From contig CALFNR010000188.1 of the NCBI GenBank assembly GCA_937903005.1, forward strand, positions 1-29,260: a stretch of 29,260 bases of DNA. Reading direction: 5' to 3'. This DNA is from Clostridium_AI sp002297865 (GTDB lineage Bacteria; Bacillota; Clostridia; Lachnospirales; Lachnospiraceae). The position numbers and the translations under genes are program-made. Shown here piece by piece: positions 1 through 6,524 of the stretch. The notes beneath the pieces are model-generated. The model had not been told where the DNA came from and made no database searches. It worked only from the letters and a program-made list of their open reading frames with translations. Every line of letters starts with the position of its first letter. Position 1 is the first letter of the stretch.

Positions 1-2184
1 GCGATTACCTTTACCAATAAAGCTGCACGTGAAATGCGTGAGCGTGTTGACAACATTGTAGGATATGGTTCTGAAAATATCTGGGTCAGCACATTTCACT
101 CTACATGTGTCCGCATCTTAAGAAGACATATTGACCGTTTAGGTTATGATACCAACTTCACCATCTATGATTCCGATGACCAGAAAACATTAATTCGTGA
201 GGTCTGCAAGTATTTAGATGTCGATACAAAAAAATTCAAAGAGCGTGCGCTCATGGCAGCCATTTCTCATGCCAAAGACGAAATGATGTCACCAGAACAA
301 TTTGAACGTGAAAATCAAGTAGATTATGGGAAACGAACTATCGCAAAGGTTTACAAAGAATATCAGTCTAGACTGAAGAAAAATAATGCTCTTGATTTTG
401 ATGATCTGATTAATAAAACAGTAGAACTTTTACGAACCAATGAAGATGTTCTTCATTACTATCAAAACCGTTTTAAATATATCATGGTAGATGAGTATCA
501 GGATACCAATACCGCCCAGTTTGAATTGATCAGCACCCTTGCTTCTACTGTAAATGAAGAAGGTGAAATGGAACACAATCTGTGTGTCGTAGGTGACGAT
601 GATCAGTCCATCTATAAATTCCGTGGTGCGAATATTTACAATATTCTTAACTTCGAAAAACAGTATCCTGATACCAAAATAATCAAGTTGGAACAGAATT
701 ACCGTTCCACTAAAAACATTTTAGCTGCAGCTAACGAGGTAATCGCCCACAACACAGAACGCAAGTCCAAAGCCCTTTGGACAGAACAAGAAGAAGGCGA
801 TCCTATTTACTGGCAAATATTTGATACTGACCGTGACGAAGCTGAATCCATTGCAGTTGACATTGCCAATGCTGTGAAAAATGACGATAAAATGTACAGC
901 GACTTTGCTGTCCTATATCGAACTAATGCCCAGTCCCGTATACTAGAGGAACGTCTTGTTAATCTAGGTGTCCCTTACAAAATCGTCGGTGGCGTAAACT
1001 TCTATCAAAGAAAAGAGATTAAAGATTTACTATGTTATCTGAAAACTATCGATAATGGCAATGATGATATCTCTGTTAAGCGTATTATTAATGTGCCAAA
1101 ACGTGGTATCGGCTTAACAAGTGTTGATAAAGTTCAAGTTCATGCAATCGACAAAGGTATCAGTTTCTATCAAGCACTTACTGAAGCAGAATATATCCCA
1201 ACACTTGGACGTGCTGCAAGCAAAATCAGCCCATTCGTCAGCATGATTGAAATTCTAAAAGGGAAACTACACAATCCTGATTATTCACTTTTAGATTTAT
1301 TTGATGAAATTATTGAGGCAACTGGCTATGTAGACGAATTGAGAGAAGACGGAACCATTGAATCTCAAACTCGTATTGAAAATATCCAAGAACTTCGTAA
1401 TAAAATTGCGTCCTACTTGGATTCAACAGACGAGCCTTCCTTAAGTAATTTCTTAGAGGAAGTTTCCTTAGTTGCCGACATTGATACTGTGACTGACGAC
1501 ACGAATGTTGTTATCTTAATGACCATACACAGTGCAAAAGGATTAGAGTTTCCTTATGTATACATGTGTGGTATGGAAGATGGCATTTTCCCAAGCTATA
1601 TGACGATTACTTCTGACGACCCAACTGAAATTGAGGAAGAACGCCGTCTTTGTTATGTAGGCATTACAAGAGCGAAGAAAAAACTTTCACTTAGTGCTGC
1701 AAAAATGCGTATGCAAAATGGTGAGATGAAGTTTAACAAACCTTCTCGCTTTATTAATGAGATTCCTCGCTTTTTATTAAAACAGACCGGTGCGATTTCG
1801 GCTCCTAGATTTCCGAGAGAAGATTCTGCATTTGTAAACTCCTTTGGTGGCTCTTCCAACTACGGAACAATCCCAAGTAAAATGGCTGCTTCTCCTTATA
1901 AGAAACCGGCACCACTTAATAAATCAGCTAACACAATGTTTGATAAACCAAAGACAGGAAGCAGCTTATTAAACAGTATTCCAAACCTGCAAAAAGGTCT
2001 TGGGGCTGCTAAGAGCTTTCAGCCAAACTATAAGGTTGGAGATACGGTTAAGCATATTAAGTTTGGTACAGGTATGATTACGAAGATGCAGCAAAGTGGA
2101 AATGATTACGAAGTGACTGTTGACTTTGAAGGAAGTGGACAAAGAAAGCTTCGTGCTTCTGTTGCGAGATTAAAAAAACTATAA
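1..2184 (+). CDS. pcrA: ATP-dependent DNA helicase PcrA/UvrD (5'-truncated)
   Basis: This is a superfamily 1A 3'-to-5' DNA helicase that acts in nucleotide excision repair, replication restart and removal of RecA. The frame is open from base 1, and its first residues (AITFTNKAAREMRERV) are the conserved motif Ia, so the Walker A and the true start lie before the window. Visible motifs in order are VDEYQDTN (motif II), GDDDQSIYKFRGAN (III), LEQNYRST (IV), HSAKGLEFPYVY (V) and the arginine-finger motif VGITRAKKKL (VI). The last ~50 residues form the small C-terminal domain (KVGDTVKHIKFGTGMI) by which PcrA/UvrD contacts RNA polymerase and partners. An internal ATG at 34 is not the start. A hairpin terminator follows, so the gene ends its own transcription unit. 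Family assignment is very secure; the choice of pcrA over uvrD rests on the Firmicutes context. Confidence 0.96.
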   Translation, partial: AITFTNKAAREMRERVDNIVGYGSENIWVSTFHSTCVRILRRHIDRLGYDTNFTIYDSDDQKTLIREVCKYLDVDTKKFKERALMAAISHAKDEMMSPEQFERENQVDYGKRTIAKVYKEYQSRLKKNNALDFDDLINKTVELLRTNEDVLHYYQNRFKYIMVDEYQDTNTAQFELISTLASTVNEEGEMEHNLCVVGDDDQSIYKFRGANIYNILNFEKQYPDTKIIKLEQNYRSTKNILAAANEVIAHNTERKSKALWTEQEEGDPIYWQIFDTDRDEAESIAVDIANAVKNDDKMYSDFAVLYRTNAQSRILEERLVNLGVPYKIVGGVNFYQRKEIKDLLCYLKTIDNGNDDISVKRIINVPKRGIGLTSVDKVQVHAIDKGISFYQALTEAEYIPTLGRAASKISPFVSMIEILKGKLHNPDYSLLDLFDEIIEATGYVDELREDGTIESQTRIENIQELRNKIASYLDSTDEPSLSNFLEEVSLVADIDTVTDDTNVVILMTIHSAKGLEFPYVYMCGMEDGIFPSYMTITSDDPTEIEEERRLCYVGITRAKKKLSLSAAKMRMQNGEMKFNKPSRFINEIPRFLLKQTGAISAPRFPREDSAFVNSFGGSSNYGTIPSKMAASPYKKPAPLNKSANTMFDKPKTGSSLLNSIPNLQKGLGAAKSFQPNYKVGDTVKHIKFGTGMITKMQQSGNDYEVTVDFEGSGQRKLRASVARLKKL

Positions 2185-2200
2185 CTTCTAATAAACATTA

Positions 2201-2252
2201 AGCGCCCTAAATAGCATCCACATGTGATACTACCTAAGGTGCTTTTTATTTT
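2201..2252 (+). terminator. Probable intrinsic terminator of pcrA
   Basis: Seventeen bases after the pcrA stop, an imperfect stem pairs AGCGCC (2201) with GGTGCT (2237-2242). It is followed by TTTTTATTTT. Internal mismatches make it moderate rather than strong, but its position fits. Confidence 0.6.
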
Positions 2253-2567
2253 ATCGTTCGTAAATTTAAGCATTTTATCTAATATTGCTATGTCAATCCT
2301 TATCTTTTTTATAAACTCCACCAGTTCTTCTGAACTATCCTCAAAGCAATATACCTCACCATCTATCTTCTTTTTTTTATTCATCACTTGAACAAACAAT
2401 AAATATACCCATTTCACGAGAAATTCTTGCCCATCCAACATATTTTTTTATTAACTTGCGATTTAACACTAAAACACTCTTCATCCCTTATTCATTACTA
2501 CCCTTGGGAAATCCCTATATCTCATGCTCTTGCGTCTATAATATATAAAAATAGGTCCCTATGCTAT
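2253..2567. other. Gene-free stretch between pcrA and the XRE gene
   Basis: This AT-rich stretch lies between convergent genes. A minus-strand reading frame crosses it (2106-2441) but has no ribosome binding site at either possible start (2441 or 2384), and it runs antisense into pcrA. It looks like chance or decayed sequence. A weak AATAG/CTATT stem followed by TTTTTAT (minus strand, near 2545-2570) may help end the XRE transcript. I see no other supported feature. Confidence 0.4.
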
Positions 2568-2840
2568 TCATATTACCATAGAAAACCTACAATATTTCAA
2601 TCTAAAAAATTTTATATGTTCTATCTTTTTTAGGATAGAAGGCAGTGTTTCACTTTCTAATCCGAGCGACTTATTGATACTATCAATATACATTGTCCCT
2701 GAACGTTTTCCATGCAGGATTTTTCCTAGATACTGTTTACTTGTTCCTACCTTTTCTGCAAGTTCAACTTGTGTCATACCAATCTTGACAAGCTGGCATT
2801 TTAGATCCTTTCCATATGGAGTAAACTCTCTCCTTAACAT
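2568..2840 (-). CDS. Small XRE-family (Cro/CI) DNA-binding regulator
   Basis: This ~90-residue protein consists mainly of a lambda-repressor-like helix-turn-helix. Residues ~10-60 read GKDLKCQLVKIGMTQVELAEKVG...SKQYLGKILHGKRSG, in which TQVELAEKVGTSKQYLGKIL is the HTH core. I chose the ATG at 2840 over an in-frame GTG at 2852. An AGAAAGGT site sits about 9-10 bases before the ATG but would abut the GTG. The C-terminal ~30 residues are basic and of unknown function. The gene lies 60 bp downstream of the degenerate LytTR gene on the same strand and may be co-transcribed with it. Such small XRE proteins are common in Lachnospiraceae, and the target cannot be told from sequence. Confidence 0.8.
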   Translation of the reverse strand: MLRREFTPYGKDLKCQLVKIGMTQVELAEKVGTSKQYLGKILHGKRSGTMYIDSINKSLGLESETLPSILKKIEHIKFFRLKYCRFSMVI

Positions 2841-2900
2841 TGATTCACGCACCTTTCTAGTCCTAACATTCTTTGGTTTCTATCTAACCTATTTGATTTT

Positions 2901-3617
2901 CTAAAGAAACTGTTTTAGAATTTCTCTATTTCCTTTTGTCACATTATGTTCTTCCTTATTTTTCATAGTTACAGTTTTGGTTTCCTGTTTAAATGACTGG
3001 ATTGCTTTTGCATTGACAATAGTTCCCTGATTAATCTGGATAAAATAATCAGGGAGCTTTTCTTTTAACATCTTAAGAGTACTGGTGATAAGATAACTTC
3101 CTTGAACACATTTTATTTCTACTTTCTCTCCCATCTTCTTGCATGAAATAACGGATTGGTATTCAAAGGCTACTCTTTTATTGTCAATTATTAAATTTAA
3201 GCGTCTGTTTCTAATCTGCTTTTTACAAAGTAGCTGACCGACTGCTCTATGAAACAGGAGACGGAATCTTTCTGGGATAACAGGAATCTTTAAGATTCCG
3301 ATGAAAGGAATGTTTAATTCTGATATTCCTTTCTCTTTTGAAACCAGAATAACGGGCAATGTGCTGTTTTGGTTTAAAAGTTCTTCACATAAAGAAATTC
3401 CTTTTTTATCAAACTCAGCACTCATTATGATGAGGTTCATATAGCTGCATCTCGCAATAAATGCTTGGGGATTGAGAGGCATTCTGGTATACTGTTGTAT
3501 ATTAACTGTTAATCCTAATTCCGTGCTAAATGAAGTGACACAACTGGAGAGTCCTCCCTGAATAGCACTGTCATTTTCACAGATTGCCATATGAAAAACA
3601 TAATTTTCACTCTCCAT
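2901..3617 (-). CDS. LytTR-family regulator with degenerate receiver domain
   Basis: This 238-residue protein has a response-regulator architecture. Residues ~8-125 form a receiver-like fold and ~140-238 a LytTR DNA-binding domain (FEYQSVISCKKMGEKVEIKC...YFIQINQGTIVNAKAI). The start is the ATG at 3617, with AAGGAG seven bases upstream. The frame stays open to 3743, but that extension has no ribosome site and crosses a C8 tract. The acidic pocket is partly kept (ICEND, residues 12-16). However, the beta-3 strand reads LIIMSAEF where canonical receivers have LxxLDI, so the phospho-acceptor Asp is Ser66, and the conserved Lys region reads GILKIP. The protein probably does not take phosphate like a normal response regulator. 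It lies downstream of the agr-like operon, separated by a terminator-containing leader. Confidence 0.85.
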   Translation of the reverse strand: MESENYVFHMAICENDSAIQGGLSSCVTSFSTELGLTVNIQQYTRMPLNPQAFIARCSYMNLIIMSAEFDKKGISLCEELLNQNSTLPVILVSKEKGISELNIPFIGILKIPVIPERFRLLFHRAVGQLLCKKQIRNRRLNLIIDNKRVAFEYQSVISCKKMGEKVEIKCVQGSYLITSTLKMLKEKLPDYFIQINQGTIVNAKAIQSFKQETKTVTMKNKEEHNVTKGNREILKQFL

Positions 3618-3646
3618 ATATCTACTCCTTCTTCTGTCTTTCTTTC

Positions 3647-3654
3647 GGGGGGGG
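3647..3654. repeat. G8/C8 homopolymer in the leader of the LytTR gene
   Basis: Eight consecutive G (C on the transcribed strand sense) lie 30 bases upstream of the ATG at 3617. In this AT-rich DNA it is the longest G/C homopolymer I noticed in the window. An upstream reading frame runs through it in frame with the LytTR gene, so slippage would alter the leader or an N-terminal extension. Confidence 0.85.
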
Positions 3655-3827
3655 AAGCAGCATATCCAGAAATTAATTCGCTCTTTTTGACTTCTAGATA
3701 TGCCACATAATTCACAGATCATTCTAGATGAGACAATGCTCATCTGAAAGTAAATGCTATCTACCTGATTGACCTATAACTCTCTTGTAAACAGTCGCTC
3801 CCAGATTACTCTGCCTGCCTACGGAGT

Positions 3828-3873
3828 TAAAAAAGAAGCCCCATGCTACCAAACCCTGTGTAGTATGAGACTT
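3828..3873 (-). terminator. Intrinsic terminator or attenuator before the LytTR gene
   Basis: On the minus strand, AAGTCTCATACTAC (3873-3860) pairs with GTAGCATGGGGCTT (3849-3836), giving a 14-bp stem with one A-C mismatch, three G-T pairs and a 10-base loop. TCTTTTTT follows. It sits ~220 bases after the AgrA-like stop and ~210 bases before the LytTR ATG. It can end the upstream operon or act as an attenuator. Confidence 0.7.
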
Positions 3874-3943
3874 TTCATGAATCGGTAGATGATACCGTTC
3901 TTGATGACAATATTGGGGTTACTCTACTCTTGCCATGTTGTCT

Positions 3944-3979
3944 CTGTTATCTACAATGATATTGTACTGTAGATAACAG
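3944..3979. repeat. 12-bp perfect inverted repeat with nested palindrome
   Basis: CTGTTATCTACA (3944-3955) and TGTAGATAACAG (3968-3979) are perfect complements separated by 12 bases. A second inverted repeat, TACAAT-GAT-ATTGTA (3952-3966), overlaps the first arm and the loop, so the two hairpins are mutually exclusive. There is no T-tract on either strand. It may be a protein-binding site or an RNA switch element. Confidence 0.75.
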
Positions 3980-4091
3980 AATAATTCAAAGTATATATCA
4001 TCTTGATTATAATTAACACATCTCTGTCTATTTTAATGCAATTTTAACATAAGTTTTTTACATTTCGATTCCATATTGTTCATTTCTGTAT

Positions 4092-4829
4092 TTAAACAAA
4101 CTTTCTGGAAATGTATTCTTCATATGCTTTTCTTACCTTTATTCGATTTCGTACTGAAACACTATACCTTGCCCCACCCCGCATCATAACAATATCTCCT
4201 TCAATATTAAATACATATGATAAATTTACTATTACGGAGCAGTTTAATTTAACAAAGTTACTAGACAAACGCTTCTCTGTATTTTTAATACTATCAAATG
4301 CCCAAATCTTCTTTTCTGTTGTGAGTATTTCAACTTCATGTGTTTTTGCCACTTTTTCGATACTAATTATACTCTTCTCTTTCAAAAGGATTTTCTCATT
4401 CTGAAATGTTGCCATGTTATTATTATAATTTTTCATGCGATAACCGTTCACTTGCGTAATTGCCCTGCTCAATGCATCCTTAAAATCAAATGGATTTAGC
4501 GGTTTATCCAAAAATCCACTCAAGTGGATTTTTGTTGCATCATGTGCGAATTCTCGATGAGAAGTTATAAAAATGAAAACAGCACACGGGTTCAGTTCTA
4601 GTATTCTCCTAGCTAACTGAATTCCATTCAAAACACTTCCCTCTAAATCAATATCCAGAATTGCAAGTTCTATGGTAGAAAGAAATTGATCATCTTGTTC
4701 TACATAATTATGACAGTAAGTAATCTCTGCTATTATATTCTTTTCATGTAGAATCTTTTCTAATACTACCTTGTTGACTCCTAAACTAAGATCTTCATCT
4801 TCGCATACATATACCCTTAATGGTTTCAT
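4092..4829 (-). CDS. AgrA-like LytTR response regulator
   Basis: This 245-residue two-component response regulator consists of a receiver (residues ~3-125) and a LytTR DNA-binding domain (~150-240). The receiver has the acidic pair CEDED (9-13), the phospho-acceptor Asp59 in AILDIDLEG, and the conserved lysine in GFLDKPL (Lys108). The start at ATG 4829 has GGGGAG six bases upstream; a longer frame to 4877 would run into a hairpin. It follows the AgrD-like peptide gene and the AgrC-like kinase on the same strand, so by homology it should be the output of a cyclic-peptide quorum-sensing circuit, controlling genes through LytTR direct-repeat sites. Family assignment is secure; the agr role is inferred from context. 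Confidence 0.9.
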   Translation of the reverse strand: MKPLRVYVCEDEDLSLGVNKVVLEKILHEKNIIAEITYCHNYVEQDDQFLSTIELAILDIDLEGSVLNGIQLARRILELNPCAVFIFITSHREFAHDATKIHLSGFLDKPLNPFDFKDALSRAITQVNGYRMKNYNNNMATFQNEKILLKEKSIISIEKVAKTHEVEILTTEKKIWAFDSIKNTEKRLSSNFVKLNCSVIVNLSYVFNIEGDIVMMRGGARYSVSVRNRIKVRKAYEEYISRKFV

Positions 4830-4853
4830 TCTGTTCTCCCCTTCTATGTATAC

Positions 4854-4893
4854 TGATTGCAAAAGGGAGTGAAACACCCCCCTTTTGCAATCA
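4854..4893. repeat. 14-bp perfect hairpin between agrD-like and agrA-like genes
   Basis: TGATTGCAAAAGGG (4854-4867) pairs perfectly with CCCTTTTGCAATCA (4880-4893) around a 12-base loop. In the transcript the stem begins with the TGA stop of the agrD-like gene and ends just before the ribosome site of the agrA-like gene. No U-tract follows, so it is more likely an mRNA-stability or processing element, or a partial terminator, than a full terminator. Confidence 0.8.
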
Positions 4894-5040
4894 CTTTTGC
4901 TTTCTCATTTCCTTTACTCGTGATTTTAACTGATCGGTTACTTTAGGCTGATACCACCAAAAAGTACAAGTAATCTTATTCATACTCATATCAGCACAAT
5001 GCCTTGCAACTTTAGCAATTGCCTTCTCCATTTTTATCAT
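4891..5040 (-). CDS. agrD: AgrD-like cyclic lactone autoinducer peptide precursor
   Basis: This 49-residue ORF starts at ATG 5040, with a strong GAGGAGG site seven bases upstream. It has the AgrD layout. An amphipathic N-terminal helix (residues ~3-20, MEKAIAKVARHCADM) is followed by a core beginning at Cys25 (CTFWWYQPK) and a charged C-terminal tail with the family's conserved Pro32. By analogy with AgrD peptides, the thiolactone ring would join Cys25 to Trp29 (ring CTFWW). It sits between the AgrC-like kinase and the AgrA-like regulator. AgrB, the membrane protease that cuts and cyclises AgrD, is not present in the window. The ring size and mature peptide ends are inferred. Confidence 0.85.
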   Translation of the reverse strand: MIKMEKAIAKVARHCADMSMNKITCTFWWYQPKVTDQLKSRVKEMRKQK

Positions 5041-5107
5041 ACCTTCACCTCCTCGTAAACTTTTATCTTTTGTTCTTTATTTGCTAATTTTTAATTAGCT
5101 TCTTTTA

Positions 5108-6382
5108 CTATAAACAAAATTGTATTGATACCGTGACATGCCCTATTTTTTCATCTTCTGCCTTTTCATATTTACGTTGAATCGTTCCATAATGTTCTGC
5201 CACAATCTTATCTACAATTCCTACACCCAACCCATGCATTTGCTTATTTTGTTTTGACGTTTTGTCGAAGTTTACTTCCCCCATACAGTCGTTAATACAA
5301 CGAATCTCATAGCCATCATCTGTATCTAGCACCTGCAAAGTTACATGCTTACTATAGTGAGACACTTTGGATGCTGCTTCAAGTGCGTTTTTCACAAGAT
5401 TCTGAAGAATAGAGCAAATATCCTCATCATCCATTCCAAATTCCTCAACTGGCACTTGTACAGAAAAAGGAATTTTCATATCATTAGCCATTTGTATCAA
5501 CCCACTAATGAGTATTCTTATGGCAATATTCGAATGATTGAATAGCAGTTCTGCCTTTTCTACATCTTTAAATACTTCTTCCATATATTTCCCGAGTTCA
5601 TCATATTTTTTATAATAGCACAAATTTTTCATAATCAGCCCATTTAGTGCATAATTATGCTTGAATCGTTCAATATCACTTACAAGTTCTTTCCGCTCCA
5701 AGCTACAGCTTACTTCTTGACTCAATTCCCAAATAGTCTTCTCTTTCTTTTTGAACACAAATAATGAACTCAGAACATACCATTGTAGCAAAATTTCAAT
5801 CATCTGAAATAATAAAATCGCATTTATACTTAACTGATCAACATATCTCTTCATCAGCAAATTGCTTAACATAATTGCCAATAAGATGATAACTGATATT
5901 TTTTCCTTATTGCTATAAAAGTAATTTACCCGTTTCTTACTGCTAAAAATTAAATAGTACATCATTACCTGCAATGATTTAATAATCCCCCAGCAGCTTA
6001 ATCTAAGTCCTCGATTGCACATAAGACTATCTAGCTCCTTATGCGTTAATGCCATACAGATTTCAGTTGCGACTAACTCAGACACAAACAATACACAAAA
6101 AAAGATACATACACCGATAACCTTCTCATGTAAGTTCTCACCAAAAAGTATAAAGGTAGATGCCACAATATAAACTGCCAAAATTATTCTTGCATATGCA
6201 TTTACACTTTGCACGTTACAATAATTACTGAACAATTCCCTTCCAACCAGTAGCAAGTAATAGCCCCAAAATGCTCCATAATACTTTGCTCTACTCTTAT
6301 TACAGCCTAAGGTTGACATAGTTTTTATCCATATGATTGGATCAGCTAAGCCAGTCAAAAAAATCTCAATTATGGCTCCCAT
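5108..6382 (-). CDS. AgrC-like GHKL sensor histidine kinase (intact ATPase)
   Basis: This 424-residue membrane sensor kinase has about six hydrophobic segments over residues ~1-210, then a dimerisation/phospho-acceptor helix (IERFKHNYALN, His242) and a GHKL ATPase (~280-424). The N-box is QNLVKNALEAA (Asn328/Asn332) and the glycine box is HGLGVGIV (383-390), both intact. The family norm at the acceptor is His-Asp; here it is His-Asn. The start ATG at 6382 has GGAGAG six bases upstream and a consensus promoter (6457-6485). By homology it should sense the cyclic peptide encoded just downstream and phosphorylate the AgrA-like regulator. The gene order kinase-agrD-regulator differs from classical agrBDCA. 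Confidence 0.88.
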   Translation of the reverse strand: MGAIIEIFLTGLADPIIWIKTMSTLGCNKSRAKYYGAFWGYYLLLVGRELFSNYCNVQSVNAYARIILAVYIVASTFILFGENLHEKVIGVCIFFCVLFVSELVATEICMALTHKELDSLMCNRGLRLSCWGIIKSLQVMMYYLIFSSKKRVNYFYSNKEKISVIILLAIMLSNLLMKRYVDQLSINAILLFQMIEILLQWYVLSSLFVFKKKEKTIWELSQEVSCSLERKELVSDIERFKHNYALNGLIMKNLCYYKKYDELGKYMEEVFKDVEKAELLFNHSNIAIRILISGLIQMANDMKIPFSVQVPVEEFGMDDEDICSILQNLVKNALEAASKVSHYSKHVTLQVLDTDDGYEIRCINDCMGEVNFDKTSKQNKQMHGLGVGIVDKIVAEHYGTIQRKYEKAEDEKIGHVTVSIQFCL

Positions 6383-6456
6383 AACACTCTCTCCTACTTT
6401 TCATTCAGCGATTTCCATTTTACGTTACCTAACTAAATATGTTATCTTCTCTTACA

Positions 6457-6485
6457 ATTATAACATCTTGTTCTATTCGTAACAA
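6457..6485 (-). promoter_or_regulatory. SigA-type promoter of the agrC-agrD-agrA-like operon
   Basis: On the minus strand there is a TTGTTA -35 (6485-6480), a 17-base spacer and a TATAAT -10 (6462-6457). Transcription would start near 6450, giving a ~65-base leader before the ATG at 6382. The AACATTGTT element next to the -35 may be an operator, but I cannot match it firmly to a LytTR direct repeat. Confidence 0.75.
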
Positions 6486-6524
6486 TGTTAAAAATATATT
6501 ACAAATAAACTATGTTTAGTTGAC

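Larger units (their letters stand above)
3760..3980 (-). other. Structured non-coding leader region
   Basis: Read in the direction of the LytTR gene, this stretch between the AgrA-like and LytTR genes contains several potential stems. They are a 12-bp perfect stem (3944-3979), a small CGGTA/TACCG stem (3883-3897), a 14-bp stem with a U-tract (3828-3873), and a possible long-range TAACTC...GAGTTA pairing (about 3780-3829) enclosing a CAGA/TCTG hairpin. No credible ORF lies here. It may be the 3' UTR of the AgrA-like operon or a regulated leader of the LytTR gene. I do not recognise a known riboswitch class. Confidence 0.4.

Noticed and set aside
2106..2441. A 111-codon minus-strand ORF overlapping the pcrA 3' end
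   Set aside because: It has no ribosome site at 2441 or 2384, crosses the pcrA terminator and continues antisense into pcrA, and resembles no family I know.
3515..3715. A 66-codon minus-strand ORF running through the C8 tract in another frame
   Set aside because: It overlaps the 5' part of the LytTR gene out of frame and has no recognisable content. It is only of interest if the C8 tract slips.
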